A DNA stretch of 5,965 nt, from positions 1 through 5,965 of the forward strand of contig JAUXCI010000166.1 in assembly GCA_030618945.1 (NCBI GenBank), given 5' to 3'. The notes beneath the pieces were generated by a model. The model worked only from the letters and a program-made list of their open reading frames with translations, did not search any database and was not told the origin of the DNA. This document shows, piece by piece, positions 1-5,965 of this stretch (position 1 is the stretch's first letter; each line of letters begins with the position of its first letter). A program made the position numbers and the translations under genes. The stretch is from Flavobacteriaceae bacterium. GTDB lineage: Bacteria > Bacteroidota > Bacteroidia > Flavobacteriales > Flavobacteriaceae.

Positions 1-630
1 GACGAAGGAAGGTATCAATTGAGACAATATTCAACTATTATTCACTTTGCCACAAGGTTTGATAACCTGCTCAATTATGATTTATTAAAATTAAAAGAAC
101 GGTTCAAAAAAGGAATTCGAAGAGGCATTCCAAAATATTCTTATGAACATACCCTTGGGTTTTATATGTCGGTTGATAATAATACCGAATTCCGAGAGGA
201 CGTGTTGGAAATAAGCAAATTTTGTTTAGAAATTAATAAATCTTTGCAGGAAGAAGTCGAAAAAAATGAAATTGGTGATTTGTTCGAATTATTTAAAAGT
301 GATCTTAGTAGTTTTATAAAGAAAACAACTGATAGAGAAAGTAATCTATTTCACACTCCTTTTTGGTTAGAATTTGAGATAATAAAAATAAATCGTGCAA
401 TTAGGAGGTTGAAAAACTCTCAGATATGGGAATTAGCTAACTATTTCACTAACCGCTACAGAAAGAACATTTATAAAGACTTATTGCCTGAAAAAAAATT
501 CATTCAGGAATTAATAGAATTAATCAATAAGCCAACAAAAGAAAGAAAAAAGAAAAATTTACAAAATGCAAGTTTTGATTATCTTTCAAAGAGTTTGAAA
601 GAAAGTGAAGAAAATTTTAATGAGCTTTAA
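1..630 (+). CDS. 3' part of an unrecognised gene, 5' end outside the window
   Basis: The reading frame is open from base 1 to a TAA at 628-630, giving 209 visible residues. There is no stop upstream of the TTG at 19, so the gene most likely starts left of the window. The TTG does follow a purine run (bases 5-12), so a start there cannot be fully excluded. I do not recognise the family. The visible part is soluble-looking and rich in Lys, Glu, Leu and Ile, probably mostly alpha-helical, with no membrane segment. It ends in a strongly basic stretch (Lys/Arg cluster at about bases 529-560) followed by an acidic C-terminus. I see no P-loop, nuclease or methylase motif, though catalytic domains could lie in the missing part. 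It ends 5 bp before hsdM, so it is probably cotranscribed and may be an R-M accessory gene or the last gene of an adjacent defence module. Sample lines are 27-28% G+C, lower than hsdM. The coding call is firm; function is unknown. Confidence 0.8.
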   Translation, partial: DEGRYQLRQYSTIIHFATRFDNLLNYDLLKLKERFKKGIRRGIPKYSYEHTLGFYMSVDNNTEFREDVLEISKFCLEINKSLQEEVEKNEIGDLFELFKSDLSSFIKKTTDRESNLFHTPFWLEFEIIKINRAIRRLKNSQIWELANYFTNRYRKNIYKDLLPEKKFIQELIELINKPTKERKKKNLQNASFDYLSKSLKESEENFNEL

Positions 631-635
631 TTTTT

Positions 636-2984
636 ATGAACACCCGATCCCACAATAAATTAGTTTCCTTTATCTGGACCATAGCCGACGATTGTCTACG
701 TGACGTTTATGTCCGCGGTAAATACCGTGATGTGATATTGCCCATGGTGGTTCTGCGCCGACTGGATGCGTTGCTTGAACCCACCAAAGATGCCGTAATG
801 GAAGAACTGGCTTTCCAAAGAGATGAGGCCAAGTTTACCGAATGGGATGAAAATGGGCTTCGGGATGCCTCCGGCTATGTATTTTACAATACCAGCGTTT
901 GGACACTCCAAAGGTTGTACGATACGGCCACAAACAGCCAGCAGATATTGCAAGCAAATTTCGAGGATTACCTCAATGGCTTTAGCTCGAATGTGAAAGA
1001 AATTATTGAAAAGTTCAAGCTCAAAAGCCAGGTAAGGCATATGGCTGATAAGGATGTACTATTGAATGTGTTGGAAAAATTCACTTCACCCAATATCAAT
1101 CTCACCCCATTTGAAAAACTTGATCCTGATGGCCGAAAACTTCCACCCTTATCTAACCTTGGGATGGGTTATGTTTTCGAGGAACTGATCAGAAAATTCA
1201 ACGAAGAAAACAACGAGGAGGCCGGAGAACACTTTACTCCACGCGAAGTTATCGACCTGATGACCCATGTGATTTTTGATCCTGTCAAAGATGATCTGCC
1301 ACCGGTTATTACTATTTATGATCCTGCATGTGGTTCGGGAGGTATGCTCACTGAATCACAGAATTTCATAAAAGATGAAGACGGAAAAATATTGGCTACC
1401 GGTGATGTTTACCTCTATGGCAAGGAAATAAACGACGAGACCTATGCCATTTGTAAATCAGATATGATGATTAAGGGCAACAACCCTGAAAACATTAAAA
1501 ACGGATCAACACTTTCTACTGATGAATTTAGTGGCACCACTTTCGATTTCATGCTTTCCAATCCGCCTTATGGCAAATCGTGGGCAAGCGAGATAAAATA
1601 TATTAAGGATGGCAAAGATGTGATCGATCCCCGCTTTATCGTTCGTCTCAAAGACTATTTGGGCAAAGAAGAAGAGGCTGATGCCGTTCCCCGTTCTTCT
1701 GATGGCCAGCTGCTCTTTTTAATGGAAATGGTAAGCAAGATTAAAACACTGAAACAAAGCCCCAATGGTACACGCATAGCATCGGTTCACAATGGTTCGA
1801 GTTTGTTTACAGGTGACGCCGGTGGGGGTGAAAGCAATATCCGCAGGTATATCATTGAAAACGATTTGCTGGAATGTATCATTCAAATGCCAAACAACCT
1901 GTTTTACAATACCGGTATTACAACCTACATCTGGATTTTATCCAACAACAAATCGGCTGACCGGAAAGGAAAGGTTCAACTGATTGATGCCGGACAACTG
2001 TATCGCAAGCTGCGAAAAAACCTGGGAGCCAAAAACTGTGAATTTGCACCCAAACACATCAATGAAATATTGAATACTTATCGCAAAATGCTTTCTGTTG
2101 AACGGAAAAAAGACGATGGTATCGCAGCACAGGTTTTTGACAACAACGATTTTGGTTATTACAAAGTGACCATTGAACGGCCCAAACGACTGAAAGCACA
2201 GTTAACCGAAGAGTGCATTGCAGGACTTCGTTTTGACGATAAGCTACGCGAACCCATGGAATGGGCTTACGGGCAATTTGGAAATAAAGTGTATTCCGAA
2301 ATAGCAAAGTTTGAAAAGGATATTTTCGAGTGGGCAGACAAAGAAGAGTTAAACCTCAATGCGAAACAAAAGAAAGCCCTGGTAAATCCGCTTACATGGG
2401 AAAAACACCTGAACCTTTTAAATACTGCCACAGAATTAATGCAAGCCATCGGTTCCGATGAATATCGCGACTTCAATGTTTTCAAAGAAGAAGTGGATAG
2501 CTACCTCAAAAGCAATAAGGTCAGACTTTCCAACTCCGAGAAAAATATCATTTTGAATGCTGTAAGTTGGTACGATACTTCAGCCGAAAAGGTGATTAAA
2601 AGCAAAGTGAAATTAGGCGGTGATAAGCTGGAAAAATTATTAGATCATTTAGGCTGCGCAGAAAATCAACTACATGATTATGGCTATTTTGCTACCGGAA
2701 ATAAAAGTGAGTTCACTCAATACGAAACGGAAAGCGACTTACGTGACACTGAGAATGTACCACTTAAAGAGAATATCTACGATTACTTCCATAGGGAAGT
2801 AAAACCACATGTAGCTGAATCCTGGATTAACCAGGATGCTACCAAAATTGGTTACGAAATAAGCTTTAATAAATACTTCTACCGGCACAAACCTTTGCGT
2901 GACATTGAAGAAGTTGGCTCAGATATTCTGAAACTGGAACAGGAAAGTGAAGGACTGATTCATGAAATTCTAAACTTGGGCTGA
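636..2984 (+). CDS. hsdM: Type I restriction-modification DNA methyltransferase subunit M (adenine-N6)
   Basis: This is the methyltransferase subunit of a type I R-M enzyme. It transfers a methyl group from S-adenosylmethionine to N6 of adenine in the site chosen by HsdS, normally as an M2S1 complex. The 782 residues show a helical N-terminal HsdM domain (about 6-150), then an N6-methylase core (about 165-500). Visible motifs are EHFTPRE at 198-204, SAM-binding motif I DPACGSGGM at 229-237, YGKEIN at 261-266 with the acidic residue expected to contact SAM, and catalytic motif IV NPPY at 309-312. A C-terminal extension of about 280 residues makes it longer than the roughly 500-residue EcoKI-type HsdM. 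It ends in a helical block (about 737-782), probably the contact to HsdS. The ATG at 636 puts the usual HsdM N-terminus (NKLVSFIW) right at the start; no Shine-Dalgarno is visible. The frame is intact and all catalytic motifs are present, so it should be active. It overlaps hsdS by one base. Confidence 0.97.
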   Translation: MNTRSHNKLVSFIWTIADDCLRDVYVRGKYRDVILPMVVLRRLDALLEPTKDAVMEELAFQRDEAKFTEWDENGLRDASGYVFYNTSVWTLQRLYDTATNSQQILQANFEDYLNGFSSNVKEIIEKFKLKSQVRHMADKDVLLNVLEKFTSPNINLTPFEKLDPDGRKLPPLSNLGMGYVFEELIRKFNEENNEEAGEHFTPREVIDLMTHVIFDPVKDDLPPVITIYDPACGSGGMLTESQNFIKDEDGKILATGDVYLYGKEINDETYAICKSDMMIKGNNPENIKNGSTLSTDEFSGTTFDFMLSNPPYGKSWASEIKYIKDGKDVIDPRFIVRLKDYLGKEEEADAVPRSSDGQLLFLMEMVSKIKTLKQSPNGTRIASVHNGSSLFTGDAGGGESNIRRYIIENDLLECIIQMPNNLFYNTGITTYIWILSNNKSADRKGKVQLIDAGQLYRKLRKNLGAKNCEFAPKHINEILNTYRKMLSVERKKDDGIAAQVFDNNDFGYYKVTIERPKRLKAQLTEECIAGLRFDDKLREPMEWAYGQFGNKVYSEIAKFEKDIFEWADKEELNLNAKQKKALVNPLTWEKHLNLLNTATELMQAIGSDEYRDFNVFKEEVDSYLKSNKVRLSNSEKNIILNAVSWYDTSAEKVIKSKVKLGGDKLEKLLDHLGCAENQLHDYGYFATGNKSEFTQYETESDLRDTENVPLKENIYDYFHREVKPHVAESWINQDATKIGYEISFNKYFYRHKPLRDIEEVGSDILKLEQESEGLIHEILNLG

Positions 2985-2986
2985 TG
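2982..2986 (+). promoter_or_regulatory. hsdM-hsdS junction: hsdM stop / hsdS start overlap (TGATG)
   Basis: The TGA of hsdM (2982-2984) shares its A with the ATG of hsdS (2984-2986). There is no strong Shine-Dalgarno before the hsdS start, so terminating ribosomes probably re-initiate here. This would keep M and S at linked levels, sensible for a fixed-stoichiometry complex. A second ATG at 2988 is out of frame with hsdS. Confidence 0.8.
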
Positions 2987-4303
2987 GATGACGTATTAGA
3001 TAAGCTAAAAACACAAAAATACTCTGCCTACAAAGATACCAATGTGGATTGGCTCGGCAAAATACCAGAGAATTGGGAAGCTGTGTCATTGGGTTCTTTA
3101 TTAGAATTGAAAAGTGATAAGAACCACCCCGATTATGATGTGCTGTCCGTTTATCGTGAATACGGGGTAATTCTGAAAGGTTCACGAGATGACAATCATA
3201 ATGCAACATCATTGGATACTACAAACTATAAGGCTGTTGAACCTGGATATCTAGTTGTAAATAAAATGAAGGCTTGGCAAGGTTCAATGGGGATCAGTTC
3301 GCATAAAGGAATTGTTAGTCCAGCTTACATCACATGCAAGGTCACTTCTGATAAGATTAACCCTGAATACCTTCATCTATTATTACGTTGCAAACTTTAT
3401 ATAAGCGAGTACAATCGGATTTCTTATGGTGTTAGAGTTGGGCAGTGGGATATGCACTATGAAGATTTTAAAAAAGTACCAGTTTTATTACCTAGTAAAG
3501 AAGAACAAACCCGCATCGCCCAATTCCTGGATGATAAATGCGAAAAAATAGACCGGGCCATCGCTCAAAAACAAAAGCTGATTGAACTGCTCAAAGAACG
3601 GCGTCAAATCATCATCCAAAATGCAGTTACCAAAGGATTGAATCCAGTTGTAAAAATGAAAGACTCGGGTGTGGAGTGGATTGGGGAAGTGCCAGAGGCT
3701 TGGGAGGTGAAGAGGTTGGCCTCTTTTGGAAGGTTTTCGAAAGGTGGAGGGTTTTCAAAATCTGACTTAACTGAAAAGGGGATTTCTGCAATTTTGTATG
3801 GAGATATCTATACCAAATATGATTTTATTATTGATAAAGGAGTTAGGAATATTTCAAACGACACTTCAAAGAAATCTGTTAAAATTGATACAGGGGATTT
3901 ACTCTTTACAGGAAGTGGAGAAACAATAGAAGATATTGGTAAATGTGTGGTTTACAGAAGTGAAGAACGCGCCTATGCAGGTGGTGATGTAATAATATTT
4001 AAGCAAAATGAAAATGATAGTTTGTACTTAAGTTATGTATTGAACACTCACAATGTAAAAAGTGAAAAAGCTAAAACTTCTAAAGGTGAAATCATTGTAC
4101 ATACTTACTCTTCAAAATTGAGAAATATCTATGTTCCAATTCCACCAATGGCAGAGCAGGAATTAATATCAGAATTTATAGTATTCCAATCCTCCAAAAT
4201 CGACAAAGCCATTAGTTTTCAGGAAAACCAAATTGAGAAATTAAAGGAGTATAAATCTACTTTGATTGATAGTGCGGTGAGGGGGAGGGTAAAAGTGAAT
4301 TGA
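2984..4303 (+). CDS. hsdS: Type I restriction-modification specificity subunit S
   Basis: This is the DNA-recognition subunit; it sets the bipartite target for both methylation and, if hsdR exists, cleavage. The 439 residues have the full two-half layout: an N-terminal lead-in (WLGKIPENW, 23-31), TRD1 (about 31-171), central conserved helices (172-219, with QFLDDKCEKIDRAI), a second lead-in (WIGEVPEAW, 232-240), TRD2 (about 241-388) and distal conserved helices (389-436, with SSKIDKAI). The two helical regions align without gaps at an offset of 217 residues, as expected for the paired spacer helices that set the distance between half-sites. TRD1 carries the VNKMKAWQGS and GIVSPAY blocks common in one TRD class; TRD2 carries LYGDIYT and TGDLLFTGSGET, typical of another. 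The two half-sites should therefore differ. The target sequence cannot be read from the protein. The start shares a TGATG overlap with the hsdM stop, indicating coupled translation. The frame is intact. Confidence 0.96.
   Translation: MDDVLDKLKTQKYSAYKDTNVDWLGKIPENWEAVSLGSLLELKSDKNHPDYDVLSVYREYGVILKGSRDDNHNATSLDTTNYKAVEPGYLVVNKMKAWQGSMGISSHKGIVSPAYITCKVTSDKINPEYLHLLLRCKLYISEYNRISYGVRVGQWDMHYEDFKKVPVLLPSKEEQTRIAQFLDDKCEKIDRAIAQKQKLIELLKERRQIIIQNAVTKGLNPVVKMKDSGVEWIGEVPEAWEVKRLASFGRFSKGGGFSKSDLTEKGISAILYGDIYTKYDFIIDKGVRNISNDTSKKSVKIDTGDLLFTGSGETIEDIGKCVVYRSEERAYAGGDVIIFKQNENDSLYLSYVLNTHNVKSEKAKTSKGEIIVHTYSSKLRNIYVPIPPMAEQELISEFIVFQSSKIDKAISFQENQIEKLKEYKSTLIDSAVRGRVKVN
3044..3079 (+). repeat. 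hsdS lead-in repeat, copy 1
   Basis: These bases encode VDWLGKIPENWE ahead of TRD1. They match copy 2 (3671-3706) at 26 of 36 bases and 7 of 12 residues by hand alignment. Such paired lead-ins reflect the duplicated half-subunit architecture of HsdS and can serve as homology for TRD exchange. Confidence 0.75.
3074..3496 (+). other. Target recognition domain 1 of HsdS
   Basis: Residues about 31-171 read the first half-site. Recognisable blocks are VNKMKAWQGSMG (92-103) and GIVSPAY (109-115), followed by QWDMHYEDFKKVPVLLP (154-170), the usual exit segment before the conserved helices. The recognised bases cannot be deduced without a characterised relative. Domain edges are approximate. Confidence 0.75.
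3497..3640 (+). repeat. hsdS central conserved helical region (copy 1)
   Basis: Residues 172-219 form the heptad-like helical spacer between the TRDs, with EQ...I..F...K.EKIDRAI and ELLKERR blocks. It aligns without gaps with residues 389-436. A sampled line here is 43% G+C against about 30% in TRD2, so the conserved frame and the variable domain differ in composition, as expected if TRDs are exchanged. Confidence 0.8.
3671..3706 (+). repeat. hsdS lead-in repeat, copy 2
   Basis: These bases encode VEWIGEVPEAWE ahead of TRD2 and are the partner of the copy at 3044-3079, in the same orientation and 627 bases downstream. Confidence 0.75.
3704..4147 (+). other. Target recognition domain 2 of HsdS
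   Basis: Residues about 241-388 read the second half-site. Blocks seen are FSKGGGFSKSDL (251-262), LYGDIYT (271-277), TGDLLFTGSGET (303-314) and AGGDVIIFK (332-340), ending with the NIYVPIPP exit segment. It is of a different class from TRD1, so the two half-sites should differ. Domain edges are approximate. Confidence 0.75.
4148..4291 (+). repeat. hsdS distal conserved helical region (copy 2)
   Basis: Residues 389-436 repeat the central helical region at protein level: EQ, F, KIDKAI, IEKLKEYK and AVRG line up with EQ, F, KIDRAI, IELLKERR and AVTKG. The two helices are expected to pack as an antiparallel coiled coil that sets the distance between the two TRDs. Confidence 0.8.
4279..4303 (+). 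promoter_or_regulatory. Purine-rich putative RBS and TTGA overlap for the small gene
   Basis: A G-rich purine run (4279-4289) inside the last hsdS codons lies about 10 bases before the TTG at 4300. That TTG overlaps the hsdS TGA (4301-4303). The arrangement favours coupled re-initiation. The purine run also encodes the Arg-Gly-Arg at the HsdS C-terminus, so it may exist for that reason alone. Confidence 0.45.
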
Positions 4304-4497
4304 AGATCAACGAATTAATTAAACGTAATAGATTGAAAAAGAAAAAAACTCGACCTTTTCAGGGAAAGAACTTAACAAAGTTAGAAGCTAATGTTGATGA
4401 GTATATTAAAAATTTGGGTGATAAATATATCTCCCAAAGGATGGTAAGTGCTAATCCTGACTATGTCATCGAAGTAGAATACTGGCAAGACAAATAA
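4300..4497 (+). CDS. Small basic protein of unknown function, overlapping hsdS
   Basis: This is a 65-codon frame starting with TTG inside the last codons of hsdS (4-bp TTGA overlap) and ending at TAA 4495-4497. TTG is the only plausible start: the frame has a stop at 4270-4272, no ATG or GTG between there and 4300, and its first internal ATG is codon 48. A purine-rich run (4279-4289) sits about 10 bases upstream and could act as a ribosome binding site. The N-terminal 25 residues are strongly basic (a Lys/Arg cluster at residues 9-18); the rest is mixed and ends in a Val/Glu/Tyr/Trp-containing segment. No transmembrane segment, zinc-binding cysteines or clear helix-turn-helix is seen, and I do not recognise the family. 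The basic N-terminus would suit nucleic-acid contact, but that is a guess. The position suggests an accessory or regulator of the R-M unit or a partner of the downstream ATPase. It could also be a non-functional remnant. Confidence 0.6.
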   Translation: MKINELIKRNRLKKKKTRPFQGKNLTKLEANVDEYIKNLGDKYISQRMVSANPDYVIEVEYWQDK

Positions 4498-4527
4498 AAG
4501 TTAACCAATAATTTAAATAAGACTAAG
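4498..4527 (+). other. 30-bp spacer between the small gene and the ATPase gene
   Basis: The spacer is A/T-rich with no inverted repeat long enough for a terminator and no clear Bacteroidota-type promoter (TTTG / TAnnTTTG). The ATPase gene is therefore probably transcribed with the R-M genes. The A-rich leader before ATG 4528 resembles starts in Bacteroidota, where Shine-Dalgarno sequences are often absent. Confidence 0.5.
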
Positions 4528-5965
4528 ATGGAAAAAAACTTGATTAATAGGGGAGAAGCTAAAAATAGAGCCGAGAAAGAGTCTAAGCATGCTGATATGA
4601 AACAGCATGCTGACAAACTCATACAGGGATTTGAAAAATTAGAAGAAAGCCATGCAAAAAGAGCAATATGGGAACTATTTCAAAATGCATTAGACTTAAC
4701 TGATAATTGCGAAGTGACCATTGAGCTAAATCATGATCGAATAAAATTTAGCCACAATGGCGAACCATTTGACTCCAATACATTAAGTTGCTTAATAAAA
4801 CAGGTCAGCTCTAAAACAAGTGATAATACAAAAGATGAAGAAGAAGTTGGTCAGTATGGTACTGGGTTTATAACTACACATTCATTTGGCAAAAAAATAA
4901 TACTGAATGGTTCAATGCGAGAAGGAAAATATTACTTACCTATACATGACTTTATCCTTGACCGTCGGGCTAATAATTCTGACCAATTAATAGAGAGTCT
5001 ACTTAGCCAGCAAGATAAAGTATTTGATCTTATTGAAAATGGTGAGATCCGCATTGAGGCCTTGCCTTTTACAGAGTTTTCATATATCACCTCCAGCGAT
5101 TTAGAAAAGGAATATGCAAAACTGGCTGTTGATTCATTACCACTGATTTTACCTTATGTAATGCGTTTAAATCGACGATTAAAAACAGTAAAAGTCGTTT
5201 CCAGAGATGGTATTATTACCAATTATGTAAAAGGTGCAACCATTCCCCATGAGAACTTATTTATTACTACCATTAATATTAATAATAAAGAGCAAAAAAT
5301 TTATTCGCTGGTTTTGAAAGAAGGTGAAGATATAAACTCTAAGAAGGAACAATTAGTTGTTCTATTACCATTGAAAGAGAAAAATGAAACGATATTACTT
5401 AATGATATGTTGTCCAGATTATTTCTCTATTATCCGCTTATTGGAACAGAAATGTTTGGATTTAACTACATCATTCATTCCAAAGAATTTGCACCCACGG
5501 AACCCAGAGATAGTGTGCATCTAAAAAGTAAAAATGAACAGATTCAGGAAAAAGAGGAAAATAATAGACAGTTATTGGCTAAGGCATCTGAATTAATATT
5601 TGATTACGTTAAAAGTGTTGCTGAAAATATTGCAGAACCAATTAACCTGGCTTCAATTTATTTTAAAACTGATCATAACAATAGTCTCCTTAATGAGTAT
5701 TTTATTGGATTCAAGAAAAATTGGGTAGAGAATTTTAAATCTTTCCCGCTTGTTGAAACGAATACTAATCGTCTCACTCCTTCAAATGTTTGTTTTTTCG
5801 ATGATGGATTATTTACAGAAGATAACCATTTTGATTCTATATACTCCATAGTCAATCAATTTTGGGATAACATTCCAAAAAAAGAAATTGCAAAAAAATG
5901 GACTGATTCTGTTCTTGATTGGGATGATGATTCTATTTGTTTCATTACATCTGAAATGATAGTTA
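4528..5965 (+). CDS. GHKL/HATPase-fold ATP-binding protein, sacsin N-terminal-like (3' end outside the window)
   Basis: The frame is open from ATG 4528 to the right edge, 479 codons plus one base with no stop, so only the N-terminal part is visible. The ATP-binding motifs of the Hsp90/MutL/histidine-kinase fold occur in order: N-box ELFQNALD at 49-56, with Glu49, Asn53 and Asp56; a G1-like HNGEPF at 76-81, where the usual Asp is His; QVSSK at 92-96; and the glycine lid GQYGTGF at 108-114. A FAPTEPRDS block at 321-329 fits the second conserved region of this bacterial group. Residues 1-45 are charged and helical. The fold predicts ATP-driven clamp-like dimerisation and probably no membrane association. 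A TAA lies in frame at 4495, so the ATG is the natural start; the leader is A/T-rich without Shine-Dalgarno. It follows the small gene by 30 bp. MutL/MORC-like GHKL ATPases are known in R-M neighbourhoods; this one may be a defence effector or regulator. Family call is firm, function inferred. Confidence 0.9.
   Translation, partial: MEKNLINRGEAKNRAEKESKHADMKQHADKLIQGFEKLEESHAKRAIWELFQNALDLTDNCEVTIELNHDRIKFSHNGEPFDSNTLSCLIKQVSSKTSDNTKDEEEVGQYGTGFITTHSFGKKIILNGSMREGKYYLPIHDFILDRRANNSDQLIESLLSQQDKVFDLIENGEIRIEALPFTEFSYITSSDLEKEYAKLAVDSLPLILPYVMRLNRRLKTVKVVSRDGIITNYVKGATIPHENLFITTININNKEQKIYSLVLKEGEDINSKKEQLVVLLPLKEKNETILLNDMLSRLFLYYPLIGTEMFGFNYIIHSKEFAPTEPRDSVHLKSKNEQIQEKEENNRQLLAKASELIFDYVKSVAENIAEPINLASIYFKTDHNNSLLNEYFIGFKKNWVENFKSFPLVETNTNRLTPSNVCFFDDGLFTEDNHFDSIYSIVNQFWDNIPKKEIAKKWTDSVLDWDDDSICFITSEMIV

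Noticed and set aside
19..21. TTG as the true start of the first gene
   Set aside because: The frame remains open to base 1 with no stop upstream, so the window edge probably cuts the gene; the purine run before TTG is weak evidence, particularly for a likely Bacteroidota host.
696..1040. Minus-strand open frame of 114 codons
   Set aside because: It lies fully inside the well-supported hsdM coding sequence, shows no recognisable motif and is explained as an antisense shadow of that gene.
1792..2485. Short open frames on both strands inside hsdM
   Set aside because: They overlap the conserved methylase and C-terminal region, have no start signals or motifs, and are expected by chance.
2970..3212. 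Minus-strand open frame across the hsdM/hsdS junction
   Set aside because: It is antisense to the HsdS N-terminus and has no independent support.
4498..4527. Possible terminator or internal promoter before the ATPase gene
   Set aside because: No stem-loop plus T-tract and no convincing -33/-7 pair is visible in the 30 bases.
4586..4613. Repeated 10-mer AGCATGCTGA, 18 bases apart, near the ATPase start, each containing the palindrome GCATGC
   Set aside because: It is in frame and encodes a His-Ala-Asp repeat in a helical segment; two short copies inside coding sequence are too little to call an operator.
5673..5855. Minus-strand open frame of 60 codons
   Set aside because: It lies opposite the continuous ATPase reading frame, which has clear family motifs further upstream; there is no evidence of a real antisense gene.
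1..5965. CRISPR array, tRNA/rRNA gene, insertion sequence or attachment site
   Set aside because: No regularly spaced repeats, RNA-gene signatures, transposase motifs or terminal inverted repeats were seen; almost the whole window is coding on the + strand.

Overview
The window is a stretch of bacterial accessory DNA with all genes on the + strand. It carries the methylation and specificity core of a type I restriction-modification (R-M) locus, embedded among less familiar genes. The host is probably a member of Bacteroidota. Reasons are the low G+C flanking genes, A/T-rich translation starts without Shine-Dalgarno sequence at hsdM and the 4528 gene, and the long HsdM and sacsin-like ATPase types, which I associate with that phylum. 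This is an inference; no rRNA or housekeeping gene is present to confirm it.

Layout: (1) bases 1-630, the 3' end of an unrecognised AT-rich gene that runs in from the left; (2) 636-2984, hsdM, a complete 782-residue adenine-N6 DNA methyltransferase subunit; (3) 2984-4303, hsdS, a complete specificity subunit with two target-recognition domains; (4) 4300-4497, a 65-codon TTG-start gene of unknown function overlapping the end of hsdS; (5) 4528 to the right edge, a long reading frame with no stop in the window. Gene 5 encodes the N-terminal 479 residues of a GHKL/HATPase-type ATPase of the sacsin-N-terminal-like group.

The spacing is 5 bp, 1-bp overlap, 4-bp overlap and 30 bp. No terminator or convincing promoter lies between the genes, so they look like one transcription unit whose promoter is upstream of the window. 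HsdM and HsdS would form the M2S1 methyltransferase that marks host DNA at a bipartite site. No hsdR (motor/nuclease subunit) is in the window; it may lie beyond either edge. The joining of a Hsp90/MutL-fold ATPase and a small protein to the R-M operon is the most interesting aspect, because GHKL ATPases recur in R-M neighbourhoods and may add a second defence or regulatory activity.

Base composition changes along the operon. By hand count of sample 60-base lines, the first gene is about 27-28% G+C, hsdM about 35-52%, hsdS about 30% in TRD2 and 43% in its central conserved region, and the ATPase gene about 28-35%. This patchwork fits modular assembly of a defence island.
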